From Enterobacter sp. ENT03 (GTDB lineage Bacteria > Pseudomonadota > Gammaproteobacteria > Enterobacterales > Enterobacteriaceae), in contig NZ_JAHUXA010000001.1 in the NCBI RefSeq assembly GCF_019218745.1, forward strand, positions 1 through 64,000: a stretch of 64,000 bases of DNA. Direction: 5' to 3'. The notes below the pieces were generated by a model that saw nothing but the letters and a program-made list of their open reading frames with translations, ran no database searches and had not been told where the DNA came from. The position numbers and the translations under genes are program-made. Below, piece after piece: positions 36,168 through 45,038 of this stretch (positions are counted from its first letter, which is position 1; every line of letters begins with the position of its first letter).

Positions 36168-37097
36168 TTAATTCCGATAGTTATCGCAGCACAACATCAT
36201 AGTACGACGCAGCCATTGATGCGCCGGATCTCGTTCTTTTCTTTCATGCCACGCCTGCGCATAGTCAAAACGGCTCAACGGTAAGGGTGGCGCGAAAGAG
36301 CAGAGTTCGTGCTGGTGATCCTCGCCGCTGACGGAGTGACTGGCGACCGTCAGCAGCAGATCGGTGCCCGGCAACACGCGCAGCGCAGCGCTCCAGTGCG
36401 GAAGCGCCACGCAGATATGCCGCCGCAGCCCCCGCGCTAATAGCGCTTTTTCAATCTCATCCACCGTATCCGGCACCACCACCAGCGAGACATGCGGCTT
36501 TGCCAGCCACTGCGCCAGTGTCAGCGTCTGGTTTTCCGGCAGAAATTGCTTATCAGCGAAGCAAACAAACTGTTCGGTGAACAGCGTCTGTTGTTGTATC
36601 GCGGGGGCCGCGTCCGGAAAGACGCCCAGCGCCAGATCCAGTTCGCCGTCCTGCAACTGCGCGAGCATACCCTCGCGACTGCTCTGGGAAATGGCCAGAT
36701 CGATCCCCGGCGCCTCTTGACGCAGCGTCCGGAGAAGCGGCGGCAGCACCAGTCGGGCAGCATAATCCGACATGGCGAGGCGTAAACGCCGCCGGGTGGT
36801 CGCCGGGTCAAACTCCGGCGCACCCACCAGGCGGTTCAGCCCGCACAGCGCCGCGTCCAGCGGCGCTAACAGGCTCTGCGCCCGTGCGGTGAGCTGCATC
36901 TTTCCCTGCTGGCGGATCAGGAGCGGGTCGTCAAACAGGCCGCGCAGCTGCGCCAGCGCATGGCTGACCGCGGGCTGACTGCGGTGCAGACGTGTGGCGG
37001 CGCGGGTGACATGCTTTTCGGTGAGCAGGGCGTGCAGCGTCAACAGCAGATTCAGATCGATTTTGCGGAGTTCATCCATTTCGTGCATATCCACCAT
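36168..37097 (-). CDS. LysR-family regulator
   Basis: This 309-aa regulator has an N-terminal winged helix (LNLLLTLHALLTEKHVTRAATRLHRSQPAVSHAL) and a LysR substrate domain. It is divergent from a small DMT-type transporter gene and probably controls it. The ligand is unknown. ATGs at 37097, 37088 and 37079 are all possible starts; none has a clear ribosome site. Confidence 0.82.
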   Translation of the reverse strand: MVDMHEMDELRKIDLNLLLTLHALLTEKHVTRAATRLHRSQPAVSHALAQLRGLFDDPLLIRQQGKMQLTARAQSLLAPLDAALCGLNRLVGAPEFDPATTRRRLRLAMSDYAARLVLPPLLRTLRQEAPGIDLAISQSSREGMLAQLQDGELDLALGVFPDAAPAIQQQTLFTEQFVCFADKQFLPENQTLTLAQWLAKPHVSLVVVPDTVDEIEKALLARGLRRHICVALPHWSAALRVLPGTDLLLTVASHSVSGEDHQHELCSFAPPLPLSRFDYAQAWHERKERDPAHQWLRRTMMLCCDNYRN

Positions 37098-37173
37098 GCA
37101 TATAAACGATTTTCATAAATATAACGGATAGTGAAAAATGCCGCCATCAGGTCATTTTTAGGGGAGCGTTAAG

Positions 37174-37644
37174 ATGTTAAGCAAGTCGCTGGTTTTTGCA
37201 CTGTTACCTGTCGTCATTACCCTGCTGGCGGGGGCGATGCTGCCTTTTCAGGCCGCCAGCAACGGCGCGCTGAGTAAAGCGCTGGGCCATCCGCTGTGGG
37301 CAGCGTTAGTTTCGCTGGTGGTCAGCATTATCGTCCTGCTGCTTTTGCTGTGGCTGAACAAAGTGCCTGCGCCGCGCATGGGCGGGGCGTTGCAAGGGTC
37401 ATGGTGGATCTGGACCGGCGGCGTGATGGGGGCGTTATACGTCACCTGTGCAGCGGCCTTTGCGCCGCAACTGGGCGCGGGGAGTTTTATTGTGCTGGTG
37501 GTGGCCGCACAAATGATCACCGCCATTGTGGTGGATCATTTTGGCCTGATGGCCCTGACCCCGAAACCGGTGACGCTGGCCCGTGTCCTTGGCGTGGCGC
37601 TGATCATGGCGGGGGCGATATTTATTCAGTTCAGCAAGGACTAG
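37174..37644 (+). CDS. Small DMT-type transporter (DUF606/YdcZ family)
   Basis: This 156-aa inner-membrane protein has five hydrophobic segments and belongs to the DUF606/YdcZ half-size DMT transporters, which probably dimerise. Segments include GAMLPFQAASNGALSKALGHP, WIWTGGVMGALYVTCAAAF and GAGSFIVLVVAAQMITAIVVDHFGL. Its substrate is not known. ggggagc precedes the ATG. The divergent LysR gene is its likely regulator. Confidence 0.8.
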   Translation: MLSKSLVFALLPVVITLLAGAMLPFQAASNGALSKALGHPLWAALVSLVVSIIVLLLLLWLNKVPAPRMGGALQGSWWIWTGGVMGALYVTCAAAFAPQLGAGSFIVLVVAAQMITAIVVDHFGLMALTPKPVTLARVLGVALIMAGAIFIQFSKD

Positions 37645-37880
37645 CAGAAAATGAGAGCCAGATCCGTGCGCTGATGTAACGAAACGACATGTGAACTGGC
37701 TTACATTTTTGGGCTCTTTCACACTCTATAGTTACAGCACGCTAATCACAGGTAAGTAAGTCCTATTCAATTAGCGATCTGGCTGGATGAGTTTTCGTTT
37801 CTCGACCCACTGTTAACAGAACAGCTTCCCGAGGGAAATAATATAAAACTGGATTTAACGAAAATTAGCATGGAGCGGTT

Positions 37881-38573
37881 ATGTACATTAACAATGAAGT
37901 TATCAGTTACCTACAAACTAACAGGATCCTCGCATTAAAGTTGGATCAGGCAGTTTCTGCCGTCGGCCAGCAGGTTACAAATCAAGTTGAAACCTTAGGT
38001 AAGGGCGCTACCCGCCTGCTGTATTACACGTCTTGTTTTACCGATGAATATAATGATGTTTGCCAGCAGCAAAAGACGGAGGACATGCGTTTCAGAAATG
38101 CTGTTATTCGCATTATCCAGCAAGGTGACGTTGTCTATGAAATGCTGCGGGTCTACTTTGAAGAAATATTCAAATACAAAACTAATGCCCAATTAGAGCA
38201 TATAAAAAAAGCACTAATGGCCGTGAATGTACATATCGCGGCCAGCACGCTTACAGGTGCGGGATACGCTTTAGCAGTCGCTACCAGCGTCCGTATCGGA
38301 TTGAATCTAAGTCTGCAACTCAGCTCCCTAACGGGTCGTGCAACGGGTACGGCGGCGGGGATTGTGGCCACGTATGGCCTGGTTCAGAAAGCGGCGGATA
38401 GTGCTCGCCGTCTTCAAGTCCAATATCCAGCGTATTACTCTGCACTTTACATGCAACAACTGGAAATGATGTATTTCTTGATTGAACCGGTATTCGAGCG
38501 CGCGGGCGCACGTGAAGCGCAATGGTCGTCTGATTCCGGTATAGCAAATATCATCACCCGGATGATCAGATAA
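37881..38573 (+). CDS. Unrecognised 230-aa protein, possible pore-forming T6SS effector
   Basis: I do not recognise the family. Residues 1-110 are helical and charged. Residues 112-175 form a long glycine/alanine-rich hydrophobic stretch (STLTGAGYALAVATSV, GTAAGIVATYGLV) that could insert in membranes as a helical hairpin, as in pore-forming toxins. It has no signal peptide. A 38-aa membrane peptide and an orphan hcp gene follow on the same strand; Hcp tubes carry small cytoplasmic effectors. The patch has lower GC than its neighbours. ggagcgg precedes the ATG. Confidence 0.6.
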   Translation: MYINNEVISYLQTNRILALKLDQAVSAVGQQVTNQVETLGKGATRLLYYTSCFTDEYNDVCQQQKTEDMRFRNAVIRIIQQGDVVYEMLRVYFEEIFKYKTNAQLEHIKKALMAVNVHIAASTLTGAGYALAVATSVRIGLNLSLQLSSLTGRATGTAAGIVATYGLVQKAADSARRLQVQYPAYYSALYMQQLEMMYFLIEPVFERAGAREAQWSSDSGIANIITRMIR

Positions 38574-38575
38574 CC

Positions 38576-38692
38576 ATGATTCGATCACTTAAGAAATTTC
38601 TACTGTGGCAACTCAGATTTTTTTCATCGCTGTACGGCCCCGTAATTCTTACGATTATTTTTGCATTGCTCCAGGGCTATTTTTTTTCCTGA
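38576..38692 (+). CDS. 38-aa single-helix membrane peptide, possible immunity protein
   Basis: A short frame starts two bases after the stop of the 230-aa protein: MIRSLKKFLLWQLRFFSSLY, then GPVILTIIFALLQGYFFS. It is a basic N-terminus followed by one membrane helix. Tight spacing suggests translational coupling to the upstream gene. A small membrane protein next to a putative pore former is a reasonable immunity candidate, but this is inference. Confidence 0.45.
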   Translation: MIRSLKKFLLWQLRFFSSLYGPVILTIIFALLQGYFFS

Positions 38693-38813
38693 TAGCCCTG
38701 TCTGGCCTACAGGAGTATTCGCCATAGTTATGATTGTTATTTTCACGCGTTACTGCAAATGGTAACAGCGGTAACATTACTGTAATTTGAATCTTCACTG
38801 ATAAGGAAGTTAT

Positions 38814-39293
38814 ATGTCTACTCCCGCTCATTTATGGCTTGAAGATGAAAATGGATCGCCGATTATCGGCAGCTGTTTAATGCCCCTGCGTTTAGGTTCC
38901 ATCGAATTAAAATCATTTTCGCATGGTGTGTCCATTCCAGTGGATCCCAGTTGGGGCAAACTTACAGGCACACGCGTTCATAGCCCGATCACAATAGTGA
39001 AAGAATTTGATCAGACAACACCACTCCTGTACCGCGCTGTCTGCGAAGGCCGAAGCATGAAAAAGGCGACAATCAAAATGTATCGTATTATGGAGTCAGG
39101 TATAGAGGCCGAATATTTCAATATCATTCTGGAAAACGTTAAGTTCACAACAGTTGCGCCATATATGGCTCCTAACGGTATGAGTAGCACTCACCTTGAA
39201 ACTCTAGAATTGCGTTATGAGGCGATCACCTGGAAGTATACAGAAGGAAATATCATCTATCGTGATTCATGGAACGATCGTTACTGTGCGTGA
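38814..39293 (+). CDS. hcp: Orphan Hcp-family type VI secretion tube protein
   Basis: This 159-aa protein has the Hcp1 fold signature: MSTPAHLWLEDENGSPIIG, SIELKSFSHGVSIPVD and FDQTTPLLYRAVCEG, ending in NIILENVKFTT and the ITWKYTEGN strand. Hcp hexamers stack into the inner tube of the type VI system and carry effectors. No other T6SS structural gene is present in the window, so it must work with a system elsewhere. aaggaag precedes the ATG. Confidence 0.9.
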   Translation: MSTPAHLWLEDENGSPIIGSCLMPLRLGSIELKSFSHGVSIPVDPSWGKLTGTRVHSPITIVKEFDQTTPLLYRAVCEGRSMKKATIKMYRIMESGIEAEYFNIILENVKFTTVAPYMAPNGMSSTHLETLELRYEAITWKYTEGNIIYRDSWNDRYCA

Positions 39294-39740
39294 TAACTAA
39301 AGGCATCAGAGGAGGCAAATACCTCCTCTGGCAGTAACGAGGAGAGAAAACAGCCGACTTTACTGCTGAAAACCACAACTGGCGAAGATGGTTCATGATC
39401 GTGCCTGTCGGTTTCCTCTGACAGAAAATCGTGATGCTCAGTTATAACTCAATGGATAACTGATAGGCGCAGCGCTGATAAACGCGCCAATAATCTTCGC
39501 GCCACACCACAACCTGCAACAGCTTATTGATAGCTGAAACGATAAAGCAAATACTGCGTCACCCCGCATATTTACCGCAAAAATGCGGGGCTATTTCACT
39601 TATAAAGCGATATAAAACACAAAATACCGGTTATTTCCGCGTCATTTCTCGCCAGTTGAACTTCGTCACATTTCTTTAACCTGCAAACCAGTAGATTTTT
39701 AGTCGTCAGGCAATAATCGATTCAGCAAAAAGGATTAAAA
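39294..39740. other. Non-coding stretch with two terminator-like hairpins
   Basis: About 450 bases without a gene. CAGAGGAGG/CCTCCTCTG at 39307-39330 directly follows hcp and probably ends that mRNA. CCCCGCAT/ATGCGGGG at 39562-39590 lies midway. The last 130 bases should hold the promoter of the next gene. No RNA gene recognised. Confidence 0.5.
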
Positions 39741-40949
39741 ATGAAAATTAAACTGGCTTTAACGGTAGTTGCAGTGATGGTTTCCGGTCAGGTAGCGGCA
39801 AAAACCTGGGTGCTGACCAGCGCTGAACAGGGCATGGATAAAGGAAACTGGAAGATTTCCAGCGAGCAGCTGAAAATCAAAGACAAGCCGTTCAGCATCG
39901 AACAAAAAGTGCTGCACGGCGGTAAGCAGGAAGGCAGTAAAATCCTTGTTATTACCAGCAAGGACGGGCTGACCATCACCCTCAGCCCGACCCGCGGCAT
40001 GAACCTGCTGCGCGTAGAAGGTTTTGGCTCAAAAATGGGCTGGGATTCGCCGGTAAAAGAGGTCGTCAATCCGGCATTTATTAATCTGGAAAGCCGCAAC
40101 GGACTGGGCTGGCTGGAAGGTTTCAATGAAATGATGGTGCGCTGCGGCTACGAGTGGACCGGGCATCCGGTCACCGCTGACGGGCAAATCTACACCCTGC
40201 ACGGCAAAGCCGGGAATACGCCTGCTTCACAGGTGGAAGTCGAGGTGGCTGACGCCGCCCCCCATGAGATCCGGATCCGCGGGCTGATAAAAGAGAGCAC
40301 CTTTAAGAAAGCCGATTTGCAGACCCTGACCGAGCTGCGCTACGTGCCTGGCAGCAACAGCTTCAGCCTGCACGATGTGCTGACCAATCACGCGGATTAT
40401 CCGCACGATTACCAGATCATCTATCACAGCAACTTCGGTATGCCGATCCTGGAAGAGGGCGCGCGCTTCCTTGCCCCGATGTCCAGCATCAGTCCGTTCA
40501 ATGACTATGCCAAAGACGGCCTGAAAAACTGGCAGACCTACGCCGGGCCAACCAAAGGCTTTGACGAAATGGTCTTCAATATCCAGCCGCTGGCAGGCGA
40601 CGATCATCAGACGCTGGCGGCGGTGGTTAACAAAGCGGGGGACAAGGGCGCGTCCATCCAGTTCGACACCCGCCAGTTGCCGGTGCTGACGCTGTGGAAA
40701 AACACCGACACCGTTAAACAGGGTTATGTGACCGGCATCGAGCCTGGCACCAGCTACGCTTATCCGGTGACCATCGAGCGCGAGCAGAAGCGCGTGAAAC
40801 AGTTGCAGCCAGGCGCCAGCACGCAGTTTGATTTGACCTATACCCTGTTGCATAACAGCGAACAGGTGAAGGAAGTAGAGAAGAAAATTACCGCGATTCA
40901 GGGCGAGACGAAAATCGACGAGAACGCCACGCCGATTGCTAAAGAGTAA
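39741..40949 (+). CDS. Periplasmic DUF4432 (aldose 1-epimerase-like) protein
   Basis: This 402-aa protein has a signal peptide ending near SGQVAA. The body matches DUF4432, a beta-sandwich family related to aldose 1-epimerases: TITLSPTRGMNLLRVEGFG, the NEMMVRCGYEWTGHP segment, the LHGKAGNTPA segment and IIYHSNFGMPIL (with the conserved His). It should act on a sugar in the periplasm, but the reaction is unknown. It abuts the sucrose/raffinose-type gene cluster, with its terminator shared with the convergent repressor gene. Confidence 0.8.
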   Translation: MKIKLALTVVAVMVSGQVAAKTWVLTSAEQGMDKGNWKISSEQLKIKDKPFSIEQKVLHGGKQEGSKILVITSKDGLTITLSPTRGMNLLRVEGFGSKMGWDSPVKEVVNPAFINLESRNGLGWLEGFNEMMVRCGYEWTGHPVTADGQIYTLHGKAGNTPASQVEVEVADAAPHEIRIRGLIKESTFKKADLQTLTELRYVPGSNSFSLHDVLTNHADYPHDYQIIYHSNFGMPILEEGARFLAPMSSISPFNDYAKDGLKNWQTYAGPTKGFDEMVFNIQPLAGDDHQTLAAVVNKAGDKGASIQFDTRQLPVLTLWKNTDTVKQGYVTGIEPGTSYAYPVTIEREQKRVKQLQPGASTQFDLTYTLLHNSEQVKEVEKKITAIQGETKIDENATPIAKE

Positions 40950-40958
40950 GCCGGTCAC

Positions 40959-40987
40959 GCGCTCCCGCAAAAACGGGGGCGCGTTTT
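40959..40987. terminator. Bidirectional terminator between DUF4432 and LacI genes
   Basis: GCGCTCCCG-caaaaa-CGGGGGCGC followed by GTTTTA on the plus strand. It overlaps the end of the convergent repressor gene. Confidence 0.7.
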
Positions 40988-41981
40988 ACAGCGACTCACG
41001 CAGCAGCAACGGACTTTCCACGCGCACCGTATCTTTGTGCGTATGCTGATTGATGATATGCAGCGCGCTCAGGCGACCAATTTCATAATGCGGTAACTGC
41101 ACCGTTGATAGCGGCGGGACAAACAGATCGCCGATGCCCACCATATTGTCATACCCCATCACGGCGACATCCTGCGGGATACGTAACCCCTGCGCCAGCA
41201 GCGTCTGGTAGACCATAAATGCAATGCGATCGTTACCGCAGATCACCGCGTCGAACTGCGGCTTGCCGTCGCGGATATGCGCCAGCAGCAGGGCGGGCAT
41301 GTCACGATAGTGTTCATCGCCAAATTCCATATAAGCGTGATCGAGCGAGTCAGGATCGATACCCGCTTCACGGCAGGCGCGCTCCAGCCCCTGACGGCGA
41401 CGGATGGTCGCCAGATGCTTTTCGGGGAGATGCAGACAGAGCGGGCGACGGTAGCCCGCCGCCAGCAGCGCTTTTACGGCGCTGTACTGGCCCTGTTCAT
41501 CATCCGGGATGTAGCTCGCCACCGGATCGTGCAGGCTTTCACAGTTCGCCAGCACGCAGGGCAGCGTTAGCAGCTTGGCGGGCAGCGGCACCTGTCGCAG
41601 GCCCATGGTGGTATAGATGATGCCGTCCGGCCGGTGAGAGAGCAGCAAATCCACCATGGTTTCCGGGCTGTCGTCAGAGAACATGTTGACCACAAAACTG
41701 TTCCAGCCGTGGGCGCGGGCCGTTTCTTCAATGGAAAGGGTGATCTCCACCGAGAAGGGCGTGGTCACGGTATCCAGCGCCAGCACGCCGATGGTACTGG
41801 GGGAGGCATGGGCACCGCGGATTTTCTTGGCCGACAGATCCGGCACGTAATTCGTCTGCTCGATGGCCTGTTGCACGCGAGCCAGGGTTTCCGGCTTCAG
41901 TCGCTCCGGGCTGTTGAGCGCGCGGGAGACGGTCATCAGCGATACGTTTGCCAGTTTTGCCACATCTTTCAGGGAGGCCAT
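40986..41981 (-). CDS. cscR: LacI-family repressor of the sucrose/raffinose-type operon (CscR-like)
   Basis: This 331-aa repressor has the LacI helix-turn-helix (ASLKDVAKLANVSLMTVSRALNS) and hinge, then a sugar-binding domain. It is divergent from the permease/hydrolase/porin/kinase operon, with two GTTAACGTTAAC-type operators in between. It resembles CscR and RafR. ggagtaag precedes the ATG. Confidence 0.82.
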   Translation of the reverse strand: MASLKDVAKLANVSLMTVSRALNSPERLKPETLARVQQAIEQTNYVPDLSAKKIRGAHASPSTIGVLALDTVTTPFSVEITLSIEETARAHGWNSFVVNMFSDDSPETMVDLLLSHRPDGIIYTTMGLRQVPLPAKLLTLPCVLANCESLHDPVASYIPDDEQGQYSAVKALLAAGYRRPLCLHLPEKHLATIRRRQGLERACREAGIDPDSLDHAYMEFGDEHYRDMPALLLAHIRDGKPQFDAVICGNDRIAFMVYQTLLAQGLRIPQDVAVMGYDNMVGIGDLFVPPLSTVQLPHYEIGRLSALHIINQHTHKDTVRVESPLLLRESL

Positions 41982-42117
41982 TCTCTTACTCCATCATTGC
42001 TGCGTTGCGAGGGCAGTATAACTAAGTTGCTGATGTAAAAGGATCATACGCTATTCTTTTGCCACCGTGTCGCCGGGCGTACCGCGGAAATGTTGATCGC
42101 GATCTCATCTCCATTAT

Positions 42118-42192
42118 GTTAACGTTAACTTTTGTGATTAACATCATAAATCGTAGCAAAGTGGCGTGAGGATTTACTTTTGTTAACGTTAC
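42118..42192. promoter_or_regulatory. LacI-type operators and CRP-like site of the sugar operon
   Basis: GTTAACGTTAAC at 42118-42129 is a perfect palindrome and GTTAACGTTAC at 42182-42192 nearly repeats it. Between them TGTGATTAACATCATA (42133-42148) resembles a CRP site. The second operator lies 32 bases before the permease start, so repressor binding would block the promoter. Confidence 0.7.
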
Positions 42193-42223
42193 CATTCAGG
42201 CATACCTCCAACACGAGATCGCC

Positions 42224-43465
42224 ATGATGAAAGTCCATCATTCTCACAGTTACCCGTTACTCAGTGCCTTGCTGTTCTTCTTTTTTGTCACCTGGTCCTC
42301 CTCAGGTTCATTGCTTTCTATCTGGCTGCATCAGGAAGTCGGGCTGAAAGCGGGGGATACGGGGATTATTTTTGCGGTGCTGTCGGTTTCGGCGCTGTTC
42401 GCGCAGATCTGCTACGGCTTTATTCAGGACAAACTGGGCCTGCGCAAGCATCTGCTGTGGTATCTCACGGCAATGCTGATCCTCTCCGGCCCGGCGTATC
42501 TGCTGTTCGGTCATCTGCTGAAGATCAACGTGCTGCTCGGCAGCGTGTTTGGCGGCATTTTTATCGGCCTGACTTTCAATGGCGGTATCGGTGTTCTTGA
42601 GTCTTATACCGAGCGCGTGGCGCGTCAGAGCCAGTTTGAATTCGGTAAAGCGCGCATGTGGGGATCGCTGGGCTGGGCGGTGGCGACCTTTTTCGCCGGG
42701 GTGCTGTTTAACATCGATCCGAAACTGAACTTCGCGGTGGCGAGCTGCTCGGGTCTGGTCTTCCTGGTGCTGCTGGCCCGTCTGCGGGTGTCGTCAGCGC
42801 CCCATGCCATGCAGGAAGCAGTGGCGGGCGGTAAAGTGACGCTGGCAGACGCGCTGCGATTGCTGACGCTGCCGCGCTTCTGGGCGCTGGTGTTCTTCGT
42901 GGTCGGCACCTGTATTTACGGCGTCTACGATCAGCAGTTCCCGGTCTATTTCTCGTCGCAGTTTGCCACGCCGCAGGAGGGCAATGCGATGTATGGGTAT
43001 CTGAACTCGTTCCAGGTGTTCCTGGAGGCTGCCGGGATGTTCTGCGCGCCCTGGCTGGTGAATCGCGTCGGGGCGAAAAATGGCCTGATTTTCGCGGGCA
43101 TGGTAATGGCGATGCGCATGATTGCCTCCGGGCTGGTGGAAGGGCCGCTGCTGATCTCCATCACCAAACTGCTGCACGCCGTGGAATTGCCGGTGCTGCT
43201 GGTGGCGATCTTCAAATACAACAGCCTGAACTTCGACAAGCGCCTCTCCTCGACCCTTTATCTGGTGGGCTTCGCCTGCACCAGTTCAGTGATCGCCTCG
43301 GTGCTGTCGCCGCTGGCGGGGTACAGCTACGAAAAATATGGCTTCGCCGAATCCTATCTGTTTATGGGAATGCTGGTGTTCGCCATTACCTTTATCTCCA
43401 TGTTTTTACTGCGATCCGGCAAGGCGTCGGCGGATCCGCAAGCCCCCCAACTTTCCGCTATCTGA
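42224..43465 (+). CDS. cscB: Oligosaccharide:proton symporter (CscB/RafB/LacY family)
   Basis: This 413-aa inner-membrane permease has twelve helices and belongs to the LacY-type MFS family. Visible are GFIQDKLGLRKHLLW (motif A), FEFGKARMWGSLGWA and YDQQFPVYFSSQFATP. Partners encoded next to it (GH32 hydrolase and fructokinase) point to sucrose, while the porin is more like RafY, so raffinose may also be a substrate. The gene name is by context. Confidence 0.85.
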   Translation: MMKVHHSHSYPLLSALLFFFFVTWSSSGSLLSIWLHQEVGLKAGDTGIIFAVLSVSALFAQICYGFIQDKLGLRKHLLWYLTAMLILSGPAYLLFGHLLKINVLLGSVFGGIFIGLTFNGGIGVLESYTERVARQSQFEFGKARMWGSLGWAVATFFAGVLFNIDPKLNFAVASCSGLVFLVLLARLRVSSAPHAMQEAVAGGKVTLADALRLLTLPRFWALVFFVVGTCIYGVYDQQFPVYFSSQFATPQEGNAMYGYLNSFQVFLEAAGMFCAPWLVNRVGAKNGLIFAGMVMAMRMIASGLVEGPLLISITKLLHAVELPVLLVAIFKYNSLNFDKRLSSTLYLVGFACTSSVIASVLSPLAGYSYEKYGFAESYLFMGMLVFAITFISMFLLRSGKASADPQAPQLSAI

Positions 43466-43480
43466 TTAAAAAGAGTGAAG

Positions 43481-44917
43481 ATGATGACCTACACAATTGC
43501 TGCCGCTGAGCAGGAACTTAAGGCAAAGCGCGAGGCGCTCAACCTGCGCTGGTATCCGCGCTACCATCTGGCCGCCCGCGCGGGGTGGATGAACGATCCC
43601 AACGGGCTGGTGTGGTTTGATGGCTGGTATCACGCCTTTTACCAGCACCATCCGTACTCAACCAAATGGGGGCCGATGCACTGGGGACATGCGCGCAGTC
43701 AGGATCTGGTGCACTGGGAACCGCTGCCGGTGGCGCTCGCCCCGGAAGGACCGGAAGACAAAGAGGGCTGCTTCTCCGGCTCGGCGGTGGTGGATGGCGA
43801 TACGCTGGCGCTGATCTACACCGGGCATAAATTCCACGGTGACGCCAGTAACGAAGATAACCTCTATCAGGTGCAGTGCCTCGCCACCAGCCGCGACGGC
43901 ATTCACTTTGAACGGCAGGGAATTGTGGTGGATACCCCGCCCGGCGTGCATCACTTCCGCGATCCGAAAGTCTGGCGGGAGGGCGACAGCTGGTGGATGA
44001 TCGTCGGCGCACGGCTGGGCGAAACCGGGCAGGTGCGTCTGTATCGCTCGGCGGATCTGCGCGAATGGCAGGAAGAGGGCGTGCTTGATGAAGCGGAAGC
44101 GGGCATGGGCTTTATGTGGGAGTGCCCGGATTTCTTCACGCTGAACGGCAAGCGCGTGCTGATGTTCTCTCCGCAAGGAATGGTCGCCGATGGCTTTAAA
44201 AACCGAAACCTGTTCCAGAGCGGCTATATCACCGGCGACTGGCAGCCGGGACAGCGTTTTGTGCGCAGCAGTGAATTTGTCGAAATGGATCACGGGCACG
44301 ACTTCTACGCGCCGCAGAGCTTCCTGACGCCGGACGGACGACGCATTGTCATCGGCTGGCTGGATATGTGGGAGTCGCCTCTGCCAGAGCAGCAGGATGG
44401 CTGGGCCGGCATGTTGTCGCTGCCGCGCGAGCTGAGCCTCAGTGCCGATAATCGTCTGTGCATGCGTCCGGCCAGAGAAGTGGAAACGCTGCGCCAGAGC
44501 TGGTTCCCGTGGCCGGTCAGTACGCTCAATAATCAGCAGATCGATGTGGCGGAAAACGCCGGGGCGATGGAAGTGATCCTGCACTGGAAAAGTGCCGACA
44601 GCACCGCTGAACAGTATGGCGTGAGCCTGGGCGAAGGCCTGCGGGTGTATGTGGATACCCAGCAGCAGCGGCTGGTGCTGGAGCGTTCCTATCCGCAGCA
44701 TGGATTATGCGGAACGCGCAGCGTGCCGGTCTCCCTCGCGGGCGATATCAGTCTGCGTCTGTTTATCGACAGCTCCTCCGTTGAAGTTTTTGTTAATGAC
44801 GGTGAGGCATGCCTCAGCAGCCGTATTTATCCGGACGCCGGTCAGCGGGAATTACGTTTATTTGCCTGGAGCGGTCACGCGGTATTATCTGAGGGCGGTG
44901 CCTGGCAGCTGGAATAA
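43481..44917 (+). CDS. cscA: GH32 sucrose hydrolase (invertase)
   Basis: This 478-aa cytoplasmic glycoside hydrolase splits sucrose (or the fructosyl end of raffinose). All three GH32 signatures are present: WMNDPNG with the nucleophile Asp, FRDPKVW, and ECPDFF with the acid/base Glu. The C-terminal beta-sandwich contains DSSSVEVFVNDG. The start is taken at the ATG at 43481, after gagtgaag; a GTG two codons earlier and an ATG one codon later are also possible. Confidence 0.92.
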   Translation: MMTYTIAAAEQELKAKREALNLRWYPRYHLAARAGWMNDPNGLVWFDGWYHAFYQHHPYSTKWGPMHWGHARSQDLVHWEPLPVALAPEGPEDKEGCFSGSAVVDGDTLALIYTGHKFHGDASNEDNLYQVQCLATSRDGIHFERQGIVVDTPPGVHHFRDPKVWREGDSWWMIVGARLGETGQVRLYRSADLREWQEEGVLDEAEAGMGFMWECPDFFTLNGKRVLMFSPQGMVADGFKNRNLFQSGYITGDWQPGQRFVRSSEFVEMDHGHDFYAPQSFLTPDGRRIVIGWLDMWESPLPEQQDGWAGMLSLPRELSLSADNRLCMRPAREVETLRQSWFPWPVSTLNNQQIDVAENAGAMEVILHWKSADSTAEQYGVSLGEGLRVYVDTQQQRLVLERSYPQHGLCGTRSVPVSLAGDISLRLFIDSSSVEVFVNDGEACLSSRIYPDAGQRELRLFAWSGHAVLSEGGAWQLE

Positions 44918-44936
44918 CTAAAAATATATGTAGTCA

Positions 44937-44967
44937 ATAACCCGTCCCTGGCGACGGGCGGGTTATT
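44937..44967 (+). terminator. Intercistronic hairpin between hydrolase and porin genes
   Basis: AATAACCCG ... CGGGTTATT forms a long stem in the 120-base gap. No T-run longer than two follows. It probably reduces porin expression or stabilises the upstream mRNA. Confidence 0.5.
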
Positions 44968-45038
44968 GCTGTCTGTGTCGCCGGAATATCCCTGCACCCT
45001 TAATGATTGATTAGCGAAATAATAAAAAAGGTTTCCCG

